27,975 nt of DNA from SIG701 sp045577175 (GTDB taxonomy: Bacteria; Bacillota; Clostridia; Oscillospirales; CAG-272), in contig JAZNHT010000018.1 in assembly GCA_045577175.1 (NCBI GenBank), positions 1-27,975 on the forward strand. Direction: 5' to 3'. Under the pieces are notes generated by a model. The model made no database searches and was not told the DNA's origin. It saw nothing but the letters and a program-made list of their open reading frames with translations. Shown one piece after another: positions 15,083 to 22,732 of the stretch (the first letter of the stretch is position 1; each line of letters starts with the position of its first letter). The position numbers and the translations under genes are program-made.

Positions 15083-15907
15083 ATGGAGACGAAATTTTGT
15101 TACTACACCACGCCGTATCCGCGCGTGAAATCGTACCGCGATATGATCGATGCCGCCGTGGCGGACGGTCTGCACGCCGTGGAGGGATTCTGTCAGTTCG
15201 AATTTGCGACGCCCGACAGGGATGCCGCACGCGCGCTGAAGAAGTACGCCGACGAGCGCGGCGTCCGTTTCCCGTGCTTCTCTTTGTTCATCGATCTCAT
15301 CGGAGACGATGCGGCGGAGAAAATGGCGTATCTCAAGGGATATGCCGAGGTTGCCGCGATTCTGGAGTGCCCGTATCTGCACCACACCGTCATTCCCCAC
15401 CATATCGATCCCGCGCCGATTCTGGCGCGGTACGACGAGCTGTTTGACAAGGGCGTTAAGGCGGTTCGGGAGATTTACGACTATGCCGCACCGTTCGGTG
15501 TACGCACGGTGTATGAGGATCAAGGCTACATATTCAACGGCGTGAAGGGATTTACCGCCATGATTGATGCGGTTGGGCGTGACGTAGGCGCAGTCGCCGA
15601 TTTCGGCAACATCGCGCAGGCGGATCAGACGATTGCCGATTTCATCCCCGCATTTGCGGATCGGATTGTGCACGTGCATCTGAAGGACGTGGTGAACAAC
15701 GATGTCGCCGAGGGCGGCATGAAAACGCTCGGCGGACGGTATATGCACAACACTGCGGTCGGAGAGGGCGGCGTGCCGTTTGCACAGGCGTTTGCGCTTC
15801 TGAAAAAGATCGGCTACGACGGATATTACGGGCTGGAGTTCAGCACAAAGGCGGACGATTCCCCGTATATGCGCGATTCGATGCGGTATTTTGCTTCTTT
15901 GATGTGA
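15083..15907 (+). CDS. Sugar phosphate isomerase/epimerase (xylose-isomerase-like TIM barrel)
   Basis: 274 residues, AP-endonuclease-2/xylose-isomerase-like TIM barrel. Candidate divalent-metal ligands are at the ends of successive strands: Glu145 (TVYEDQGY), Asp173 (VADFGN), His197 and His199 (HVHLKD) and Glu252 (YGLEFS). The family converts ketoses, inositols or tagatose/fructose-type sugars; the substrate here cannot be told. AAAGGA lies about 7 bases before the ATG. It starts 22 bases after the topoisomerase-like gene and is followed after 18 bases by the P-loop-CYTH gene, so the three are probably cotranscribed, though their roles do not obviously connect. Confidence 0.88.
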   Translation: METKFCYYTTPYPRVKSYRDMIDAAVADGLHAVEGFCQFEFATPDRDAARALKKYADERGVRFPCFSLFIDLIGDDAAEKMAYLKGYAEVAAILECPYLHHTVIPHHIDPAPILARYDELFDKGVKAVREIYDYAAPFGVRTVYEDQGYIFNGVKGFTAMIDAVGRDVGAVADFGNIAQADQTIADFIPAFADRIVHVHLKDVVNNDVAEGGMKTLGGRYMHNTAVGEGGVPFAQAFALLKKIGYDGYYGLEFSTKADDSPYMRDSMRYFASLM

Positions 15908-15925
15908 ATTTTGTGAGGGCGGCTG

Positions 15926-17014
15926 ATGGAAATTACGAAAATTGTGATTACGGGCGGTCCCTGCTCCGGCAAAACCACGGCGATGAGCTGGGTACAGAAC
16001 GCGTTTACGGAGTTGGGGTACACCGTTTTGTTCGTGCCGGAGACGGCTACGGAGCTGATTTCGGGCGGTGTTGCGCCTTGGACGTGCGGCACAAATGCCG
16101 CGTATCAGAAGTGTCAGCTTTCTTTGCAGACGGAGAAGGAGAAAATCTTTGCAGAGGCGGCACGCACGATGCCGGCGAAGAAGGTGCTGATCGTGTGCGA
16201 TCGGGGTGCGCTTGACAATAAGGCGTACATGAACGACGCGGAATTTGCCGAGGTGATCGGCTCTTTGGGAGTGAGCGAGGTCGAGCTGCGCGACAGCTAT
16301 GACGCGGTGTTCCATCTCGTGACGGCGGCGAAAGGTGCTGTGGAATTTTACACGACGGCGAACAACGCCGCCCGAACGGAGACAGCGGAGGAGGCCGCCG
16401 CATTGGACGACCGACTGATTGCGGCATGGACGGGGCATCCGCATTTGCGCGTGATTGACAACGCCGCGGATTTTTCGGAGAAAATGAAAAAGCTGATTGC
16501 GGAGATTTCGTCCTTTCTCGGTGAGCCGGAGCCGTATGAAATCGAGCGGAAATTTCTGATTGAGTACCCGGATACCTCGTGGCTTGCAGAGAATCCGACG
16601 TGCCGGAAAATCGAGATTATCCAGACGTATCTGAACAGTCCCGAGGGGGAGGAGGTTCGGGTGCGTCAGCGCGGTGCGGACGGCAGCTACATCTATTTTC
16701 AGACGATCAAGCGGAAGGTGTCCGGATTGAAGCGCGTCGAGATCGAGCGGCGGTTGTCGCAGGCGGAGTATCTGACGCTTTTGATGGATGCCGATACGAC
16801 CAAGCGGCAGATCCGCAAGACGAGATACTGCCTGACGTATGAAAATCAGTATTTCGAGATCGACGTGTATCCGTTCTGGAAGGATCGGGCGATCGTGGAG
16901 CTGGAATTAAGCGATGAGAACGCGGAAATCGTGTTCCCCGAGCAGATCCGTGTGATTAAGGAAGTCACGGACGATCCGTCCTACAAGAATGCGTCTTTGG
17001 CGAGAATTGAATAA
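15926..17014 (+). CDS. P-loop kinase-like (AAA_28) domain fused to a CYTH domain
   Basis: 362 residues in two parts. Residues 1-195 form a NadR/AAA_28-type nucleotide-binding domain with Walker A GGPCSGKT (10-17) and VLIVCDRGALD as the likely Walker B region. Residues 203-362 form a CYTH/triphosphate tunnel domain with the hallmark ExExK (Glu205, Glu207, Lys209, in YEIERKFLI), then VRVRQRG, YFQTIKRK and VEIERRLS, which supply the charged tunnel residues. CYTH enzymes hydrolyse or bind triphosphates, inorganic polyphosphate or thiamine triphosphate. A P-loop plus CYTH fusion also occurs in plant TTM1/TTM2. The substrate is unknown. Last gene of its operon, followed by a terminator-like hairpin. 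Confidence 0.88.
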   Translation: MEITKIVITGGPCSGKTTAMSWVQNAFTELGYTVLFVPETATELISGGVAPWTCGTNAAYQKCQLSLQTEKEKIFAEAARTMPAKKVLIVCDRGALDNKAYMNDAEFAEVIGSLGVSEVELRDSYDAVFHLVTAAKGAVEFYTTANNAARTETAEEAAALDDRLIAAWTGHPHLRVIDNAADFSEKMKKLIAEISSFLGEPEPYEIERKFLIEYPDTSWLAENPTCRKIEIIQTYLNSPEGEEVRVRQRGADGSYIYFQTIKRKVSGLKRVEIERRLSQAEYLTLLMDADTTKRQIRKTRYCLTYENQYFEIDVYPFWKDRAIVELELSDENAEIVFPEQIRVIKEVTDDPSYKNASLARIE

Positions 17015-17019
17015 AACGG

Positions 17020-17050
17020 AAACCGCCGCACGGATGTGCGGCGGGTTTGC
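17020..17050 (+). terminator. Terminator after the P-loop-CYTH gene
   Basis: CCGCCGCAC (17023-17031), loop GGAT, GTGCGGCGG (17036-17044), followed by GTTTGCTTG. The stem is strong and the T-run is poor, so efficiency may be moderate. Confidence 0.7.
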
Positions 17051-17091
17051 TTGTATTGCAACAAAAACAAACAAATGTTCACATTTTCCGC

Positions 17092-17120
17092 TTTACATGG
17101 ATTGCGGTTTGTGGTATAAT
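17092..17120 (+). promoter_or_regulatory. Promoter of uvrB
   Basis: TTTACA (17092-17097), a 17-base spacer and TATAAT (17115-17120), with an extended -10 TG at 17112-17113. No LexA/SOS box was recognised around it. Confidence 0.85.
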
Positions 17121-17149
17121 ACTATGGTAAGACTTTTTCGGAGGTGCGT

Positions 17150-19138
17150 ATGGACCGCTTTGAACTGTGTTCCGAATACACTCCCACGGGAGATCAGCCC
17201 GAGGCGATCGAGGCGCTTGTCGCCGGTGTGCAGTCGGGTATGCGGATGCAGACGCTGCTCGGCGTGACCGGATCGGGCAAGACGTTTACGATGGCGAACG
17301 TGATCGCGAGGCTGAACCGCCCGACGCTCGTGCTCGTGCACAACAAGACGCTTGCCGCTCAGCTCTGCACCGAGTTTCGGGAGTTCTTTCCGCATAACGC
17401 GGTCGAATATTTTGTATCCTACTACGACTACTACCAGCCGGAGGCGTACGTCCCCGGACGGGATATGTATATCGAAAAGGACGCGCTCGTCAATGAGGAG
17501 ATCGACAAGCTCCGCCACAGTGCGACGAGTGCGCTGTTTGAAAGGCGTGACGTCATTATCGTTGCCTCCGTATCGTGCATCTACTCGCTCGGCTCGCCCG
17601 AGGAATACAAGGCGCAGGTCACGTCGCTGCGCCCCGGGATGCCGATCAGCCGCGATGCGCTGGTCTCGCACCTCGTCGATATTCAGTACGACCGCAACGA
17701 CGTCGGATTTGCGCGCAACAAATTCCGCATCCGCGGCGATACGGTCGAGATTTTTCCGTCCAATGAGGGCGAGAAGGCGATCCGCGTCGAGTTTTTCGGG
17801 GACGAGATCGACCGCGTCACGGAGATCAATCCGCTGACGGGCGCATCCTTGCGCGATCTCACCTACGCCGCCGTGTATCCGGCGAATCATTATGTGATCG
17901 CGCCCGAAAGCCGCGAGGCGGCGTATGCGCGCATTGAGGAGGAGCTTTGCGAACGGGTGACGTTTTTCAGAGAGCAGGACAAGCTGCTTGAGGCACAAAG
18001 GATCGAGGAGCGCACGCGCTACGATCTCGAAATGCTTCGGGAGATCGGCTACTGCTCGGGGATTGAAAACTACTCCGGTATTTTTGCGGGACGGGCGCCG
18101 GGGGAGACGCCGTACACGCTGATGGACTATTTCCCGAAGGATTTCCTTTTGTTCGTGGACGAGAGCCACGCTACCCTGCCGCAGGTCGGCGGCATGAGCG
18201 CAGGCGACCGCGCCCGCAAGGCGAATCTTGTGGAGCACGGGTTCCGTCTGCCGTCCGCGTTTGACAACCGTCCTCTTCGCTTTGACGAATTTGAGGAGAA
18301 GATCAACCAGGCGATCTTCGTTTCGGCAACGCCGGGCAATTACGAGAGGGAGCACTCCTCGCAAGTCGCCGAGCAGCTTATCCGCCCGACGGGACTGCTC
18401 GATCCCGAAATCGAGGTGCGCCCCGTGGAGACACAAATAGACGATCTCACGGGCGAAATCCGTGTGCGCGTCAGCCGCGGCGAGCGCGTGCTTGTGACCA
18501 CGCTCACGAAAAAAATGGCGGAGGATCTTACGCAGTATCTGGACGAGCAGGGAATCCGCGTGAAATATATCCACCACGATATTGAAACAATGGAGCGAAT
18601 GGAGCTGATCCGCGATCTGCGCACGGGCATGTACGACGTGCTTGTGGGCATCAACCTGCTCCGCGAGGGCATTGACTTGCCCGAGGTCACGCTCGTTGCG
18701 ATCCTTGACGCGGACAAGGAGGGCTTCCTCAGAAGCGAGACGTCGCTCATTCAGACGATCGGACGCGCGGCGAGAAACGTCGGCGGCAAGGTCATTCTGT
18801 ACGCGGACACGGAAACGCGGTCGATGAAATCCGCGATCTATGAGACGGAGCGCCGCCGCCGTATTCAGAAACAGTACAACGAGGCGCACGGTATCACGCC
18901 GCAGACGGTCAAGAAGGGCATCCGCGATCTGATCGCGATCGGCACGTCCGAGGAGAACAAGAAGAAGCTCGAGAAGCGAAAGCATCACGGCGATCCCGTA
19001 AGGGAGAGTGCGGCGGACAGAGAGGCGCGTATTGCGGATCTCACTGCACAGATGAAGAAGGCGGCGAAGGAGCTTCGCTTTGAGGAAGCGGCGTATCTCA
19101 GAGATAAGATCAAGGAGCTTACGCTTGTGAAGAAGTAA
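17150..19138 (+). CDS. uvrB: Excinuclease ABC subunit B
   Basis: 662 residues, the damage-verifying helicase of nucleotide excision repair, acting between UvrA and UvrC. Seen: Walker A GVTGSGKT (38-45), the DNA-gripping beta-hairpin region FVSYYDYYQPEAYVPGRD, Walker B DESHATLPQ, SATPGNYE, helicase motifs LVGINLLREGIDLPEVTLV and QTIGRAARN, and a C-terminal UVR coiled coil (IADLTAQMKKAAKELRFEEAAYLRDKI) that binds UvrC. The ATG at 17150 was chosen because GGAGG (17140-17144) lies 5 bases upstream; a GTG at 17144 overlaps that site. uvrA follows 93 bases later. Nothing unusual in the protein. Confidence 0.98.
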   Translation: MDRFELCSEYTPTGDQPEAIEALVAGVQSGMRMQTLLGVTGSGKTFTMANVIARLNRPTLVLVHNKTLAAQLCTEFREFFPHNAVEYFVSYYDYYQPEAYVPGRDMYIEKDALVNEEIDKLRHSATSALFERRDVIIVASVSCIYSLGSPEEYKAQVTSLRPGMPISRDALVSHLVDIQYDRNDVGFARNKFRIRGDTVEIFPSNEGEKAIRVEFFGDEIDRVTEINPLTGASLRDLTYAAVYPANHYVIAPESREAAYARIEEELCERVTFFREQDKLLEAQRIEERTRYDLEMLREIGYCSGIENYSGIFAGRAPGETPYTLMDYFPKDFLLFVDESHATLPQVGGMSAGDRARKANLVEHGFRLPSAFDNRPLRFDEFEEKINQAIFVSATPGNYEREHSSQVAEQLIRPTGLLDPEIEVRPVETQIDDLTGEIRVRVSRGERVLVTTLTKKMAEDLTQYLDEQGIRVKYIHHDIETMERMELIRDLRTGMYDVLVGINLLREGIDLPEVTLVAILDADKEGFLRSETSLIQTIGRAARNVGGKVILYADTETRSMKSAIYETERRRRIQKQYNEAHGITPQTVKKGIRDLIAIGTSEENKKKLEKRKHHGDPVRESAADREARIADLTAQMKKAAKELRFEEAAYLRDKIKELTLVKK

Positions 19139-19162
19139 TCTGTTTGTTAATTTCTGCGTGAT

Positions 19163-19190
19163 CGGCGGGAGCAAGCCTCCGCCCTGCGGG
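19163..19190. repeat. Solitary REP-like unit between uvrB and uvrA
   Basis: CGGCGGGAGCAAGCCTCCGCCC plus GCGGG is the same unit as the right arm at 12890-12914, with a few changes. It is a single hairpin-forming unit without an inverse partner. Confidence 0.75.
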
Positions 19191-19231
19191 ATTCTTTACA
19201 GACTCAAATCATATAACCGGAAGGTCACCAT

Positions 19232-22075
19232 ATGAACGAAATCATTCTCCGCGGTGCGCGGATGCATAATCTCAAGAATATTGACGTCACGATCCCCCGC
19301 GATAAGCTCGTCGTCTTTACGGGACTGTCGGGATCGGGCAAATCGTCGCTTGCGTTTGATACGCTGTACGCGGAGGGACACCGCCGCTTTGTCGAATCGC
19401 TGTCATCGTATGCCAGAATGTTCCTCGGACAGCTGGACAAGCCCGACGTGGACTCCATTGAGGGGCTTTCGCCCGCGATCTCGATCGATCAGAAAACGAC
19501 GAGCAAAAATCCGCGCTCCACGGTCGGCACGGTTACGGAGATTTACGATTATCTCCGCCTTCTGTACGCGCGGCTCGGTGTGCCGCACTGTCCCGAATGC
19601 GGACGCGAAATTCGTCAGTCGTCTGTCGATCAGATCCTTGACGCGATCATGAAAATGCCCGAGGGGACGCGGTTTTTGGTCGTCTCTCCGCTTGTGCGCG
19701 GCAAAAAGGGACGGCATGAGAAGGTCTTTGCCGACGCGATCAAGGGCGGCTTTGTCCGCGCGCGCGTGGACGGCGTTGTGTGCGACATCGTGGAGGACAT
19801 GGGGCTGGATAAAAACAAAAAGCACACGATCGAGCTGGTCGTTGACCGCCTTGTGCTCCGTGCGGACATTCGCTCGCGCCTGTCCGATTCCGTGGAGACC
19901 GCGCTGAAGCAGTCGGACGGCGACGTTGTGATCGTCACCGTGCCGAGAGAGGGCGAGGGGGAGGTTTTCACCTACTCCACGCGCTATGCGTGTCCCGAGC
20001 ACGGTGGATCGTTCGGCGTTCTGGAGCCGCGGCTCTTTTCGTTCAACAATCCGTTCGGGGCGTGTCCGCACTGCCTCGGTATCGGTGTGCTTCGCACCGT
20101 TTCCCCCGAGAGGATCATGCCCGATACGTCTTTGTCGCTCGCAGAGGGCGGCATCGCCGTCAACGGATTCAAATCGATTACGCCCGATTCGTGGAACGGG
20201 CCTCTCGTGATGGCGGTCGGCCGTGCGCACGGCTTCACGATCGATCAGCCGCTGTCGTCGTTTTCGTCGGAGGCGATGCATGCGCTTCTGTGGGGCACGG
20301 GCGAGGAGACGTATGACGTCACGCGCTATTTCGGTGCGGTCGGCAAGCGTCAGCACGCGGCGTGGGACGGCGTGATTCCGATCATTAACACACGCGTCAA
20401 CATGAACTCCTCTGAGGCGGACTACTACGATCAGTTCATGGATGAGACGGACTGCCCCGTTTGCGGCGGCAGACGGCTGAATCCGTCCGCGCTTTCCGTC
20501 ACCGTCGGAGGGATGGACATCTCCGCGCTTTGTGCGCTTTCGATCACGGACGCGCTTTCGTTTCTCAATGCGCTTACGTTTACCGAATCGGAGATGAAAA
20601 TTGCGCGGGAGATCATGAAGGAGCTTCGTGAACGGCTCGGATTTCTCATCAATGTAGGGCTTGAATACCTCACGCTTTCAAGACGGGCGGGAACGCTCTC
20701 GGGCGGCGAAGCACAGCGCATCCGCCTTGCGACGCAGATCGGCTCCGCGCTGACGGGCGTGATGTACGTTCTCGATGAGCCGTCGATCGGCTTGCATCAG
20801 AGGGACAACAGCCGTCTGATCGCCACGCTGAAGCGGCTGCGCGATCTCGGCAACTCCGTGCTCGTCGTCGAGCATGACGAGGAGACGATGGAGGCGGCGG
20901 ACTGCATTGTGGACATCGGTCCCGGTGCAGGTATTCACGGCGGCAATCTTGTTGCAATCGGATCGCCTGCCGAGGTGATGGCGTGCGAGGAGTCCGTCAC
21001 GGGCGCGTTTTTAGCCGGACGGAGAAGGATCGCCGTGCCGCAATCGAGACGGACGGGCAGCGGCAAAAAGCTGACCGTGTACGGGGCACAGCTCCACAAT
21101 CTCAAAAATATCGACGTGTCGATTCCGCTCGGGTGCCTCGTGTGCGTCACGGGCGTGTCGGGATCGGGCAAATCGTCGCTTGTGAACGGGATTCTGTATC
21201 CCGTGCTGGCGCGCAAGCTCAATCGCGCGATGACAACGGCAGGCAAGCACCGCGGCATCGACGGCATCGATGCGCTCGACAAGGTGATCTCCATCGACCA
21301 GAGCCCGATCGGACGCACGCCGCGCTCCAATCCGGCGACGTATACGGGACTGTTCGGTGATATTCGCGATCTGTTCGCAAAGACCCCTTCCGCCAAGATG
21401 CGCGGCTACGGTCCCGGGCGGTTTTCGTTCAATACGAAGGGCGGTCGGTGCGAGGCGTGCGAGGGCGACGGCGTGAAGTGTATCGAGATGCATTTTCTCC
21501 CCGACGTATACGTAACGTGCGACGTCTGCCACGGTGCGAGGTACAACCGCGACACGCTGGAGGTACGGTATAAAGGAAAGAATATCGCCGAGGTGCTCGA
21601 TATGACGGCGGAGGAGGCGTGCGAGTTTTTCGCGGACATTCCGAGGATCGGAAACCGCATCAAGACGATCTGCGACGTCGGGCTCGGCTATGTGAAGCTC
21701 GGGCAGCCGGCGACTACGCTTTCGGGCGGCGAGGCACAGCGCGTGAAGCTCGCCACGGAGCTGTCCAAGCGCTCGACGGGCAAGACGTTCTACGTCCTCG
21801 ACGAGCCGACAACGGGACTCCATTCCGCTGATGTGGACAAACTTATCACGATTCTGCACCGTCTTGCGGATGCCGGAAACACCGTTCTCGTGATCGAACA
21901 CAATCTGGACGTTATAAAGGTTGCGGATCACATCATTGACATGGGGCCCGAGGGCGGCGACGGCGGCGGCACGGTGATCGCTGAGGGCACGCCCGAGGAA
22001 ATCGCACGGACGGAGCACTCCTATACGGGGCAGTTTTTGAAGGAAAAACTTGCCGTGACGGCGGATCGGATTTGA
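19232..22075 (+). CDS. uvrA: Excinuclease ABC subunit A
   Basis: 947 residues, the damage-recognition ATPase of nucleotide excision repair. Two ABC modules are visible. The first has Walker A GLSGSGKSS (31-39), an insertion with a zinc finger starting CPEC (about 120) and closing CPHC, and the signature LSGGEAQRIRLATQIGS. The second has Walker A GVSGSGKSS (641-649), the zinc module CEACEGDG and CDVCHGARYN, and the signature LSGGEAQRVKLATEL followed by VLDEPTTGLH. Length is the family standard. A GGAAGG ribosome binding site precedes the ATG. No separate promoter was seen after uvrB, so it is probably cotranscribed with it. It ends before a strong terminator. Confidence 0.98.
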   Translation: MNEIILRGARMHNLKNIDVTIPRDKLVVFTGLSGSGKSSLAFDTLYAEGHRRFVESLSSYARMFLGQLDKPDVDSIEGLSPAISIDQKTTSKNPRSTVGTVTEIYDYLRLLYARLGVPHCPECGREIRQSSVDQILDAIMKMPEGTRFLVVSPLVRGKKGRHEKVFADAIKGGFVRARVDGVVCDIVEDMGLDKNKKHTIELVVDRLVLRADIRSRLSDSVETALKQSDGDVVIVTVPREGEGEVFTYSTRYACPEHGGSFGVLEPRLFSFNNPFGACPHCLGIGVLRTVSPERIMPDTSLSLAEGGIAVNGFKSITPDSWNGPLVMAVGRAHGFTIDQPLSSFSSEAMHALLWGTGEETYDVTRYFGAVGKRQHAAWDGVIPIINTRVNMNSSEADYYDQFMDETDCPVCGGRRLNPSALSVTVGGMDISALCALSITDALSFLNALTFTESEMKIAREIMKELRERLGFLINVGLEYLTLSRRAGTLSGGEAQRIRLATQIGSALTGVMYVLDEPSIGLHQRDNSRLIATLKRLRDLGNSVLVVEHDEETMEAADCIVDIGPGAGIHGGNLVAIGSPAEVMACEESVTGAFLAGRRRIAVPQSRRTGSGKKLTVYGAQLHNLKNIDVSIPLGCLVCVTGVSGSGKSSLVNGILYPVLARKLNRAMTTAGKHRGIDGIDALDKVISIDQSPIGRTPRSNPATYTGLFGDIRDLFAKTPSAKMRGYGPGRFSFNTKGGRCEACEGDGVKCIEMHFLPDVYVTCDVCHGARYNRDTLEVRYKGKNIAEVLDMTAEEACEFFADIPRIGNRIKTICDVGLGYVKLGQPATTLSGGEAQRVKLATELSKRSTGKTFYVLDEPTTGLHSADVDKLITILHRLADAGNTVLVIEHNLDVIKVADHIIDMGPEGGDGGGTVIAEGTPEEIARTEHSYTGQFLKEKLAVTADRI

Positions 22076-22081
22076 TAATGG

Positions 22082-22138
22082 AAAAAACGCATCCTTTTTG
22101 AGGGCGGCGATCGCCTTTCTTCAGCGGATGCGTTTTTT
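22082..22138 (+). terminator. Terminator after uvrA
   Basis: A perfect 13-bp stem AAAAAACGCATCC (22082-22094) and GGATGCGTTTTTT (22126-22138) with an inner small palindrome GGCGATCGCC. T-rich on one side and A-rich on the other, so it could work in both directions. Confidence 0.9.
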
Positions 22139-22370
22139 GGTTTTTCTTCGGTTTTCGTGCATTGAATGCCGAGAATGCTCGCGCTTTTGCAGAATTTTTG
22201 CTTTATCGGACGCTTTTTGCAGAATGATGTCCTTTCAAGATAGAAGATTCGACGTGCTTGCGCAGTGGAGATTTCAAACAAAGGCACGGAAGAAAAGCAG
22301 GATAAAACAACGTAAATGGACAAAGCAACGCTTTTCGGAGGAGGGGATGGAAAAAAGTTCATAAATTGTA
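22139..22370. other. Intergenic stretch without recognised gene
   Basis: About 230 bp between the uvrA terminator and the next promoter. It has a short direct repeat TTTTTGCAGAAT-like at about 22190 and 22214, and no hairpin or ORF I can support. The only readings start inside the terminator or uvrA. Confidence 0.5.
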
Positions 22371-22399
22371 TTGACAAAGAGTAATTTCTCTGCTAATAT
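22371..22399 (+). promoter_or_regulatory. Strong promoter of a candidate small RNA
   Basis: Perfect TTGACA (22371-22376), a 17-base spacer and TAATAT (22394-22399). Expected transcript start is at or near 22406. The next feature downstream is a terminator, not a gene with a ribosome binding site. Confidence 0.85.
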
Positions 22400-22405
22400 A
22401 TATAC

Positions 22406-22545
22406 ATGACAAAGCGAGCCTCGCTTTCGGAACGGAAAGGTTGGCGGAGAATCGCTTCGTTACGTAAAATTCACTTTCTCTCTCTATCACTTAATAAAAG
22501 AACGAGGACTTGCATCCAAAGGGTGTAAGTCCTTGTTCTTTTTGC
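22406..22545 (+). ncRNA. Candidate small RNA, about 140 nt, unknown
   Basis: Delimited by the promoter above and a strong intrinsic terminator (22497-22545). The 5' part forms the hairpin AAAGCGA-GCC-TCGCTTT (about 22411-22427). The middle (about 22465-22495) is pyrimidine-rich and looks unpaired, with CTTTCTCTCTCTATCAC, which could serve for base pairing. I do not recognise 6S RNA, SRP RNA, tmRNA or a riboswitch class. A 40-codon ORF begins at the presumed transcript start but has no ribosome binding site and runs into the terminator stem, so I do not call it a protein. Confidence 0.55.
22497..22545 (+). terminator. Strong intrinsic terminator of the candidate small RNA
   Basis: A 20-bp stem with no mismatches and only three or four G-U pairs (22498-22517 with 22521-22540) on an AAA loop, followed by TTT and preceded by AAA. 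It is among the strongest hairpins in the window. Confidence 0.9.
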
Positions 22546-22661
22546 GCCGTGTGCGCCGCTGCGAGGGGGGACTTCGGGCAATTTTTTCATGGATAAAAAG
22601 AAGATTTATTCAAAAAACAATCGCGAATCGTTTGCGCGGGGCTGAAAACGGGGCTTTTTTG

Positions 22662-22690
22662 TTGACAAAATACAGGCATTTTGTTATAAT
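22662..22690 (+). promoter_or_regulatory. Consensus promoter of the first solute-binding lipoprotein
   Basis: Perfect TTGACA (22662-22667), 17 bases, perfect TATAAT (22685-22690), with an extended -10 TG (22682-22683). High constitutive transcription is expected. Confidence 0.93.
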
Positions 22691-22732
22691 GTCACTACCG
22701 ATAGGACATTTTTCACAGTAAAGGAGAACCCC

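Noticed and set aside
22098..22364. 88-codon frame after uvrA
   Set aside because: It starts inside the uvrA terminator hairpin, its composition is odd, and its last codons lie directly before the small-RNA promoter.
22406..22528. 40-codon frame beginning at the start of the candidate small RNA
   Set aside because: Its ATG is at the presumed transcript start with no ribosome binding site, and its end lies inside the terminator stem. Kept only as an alternative explanation.
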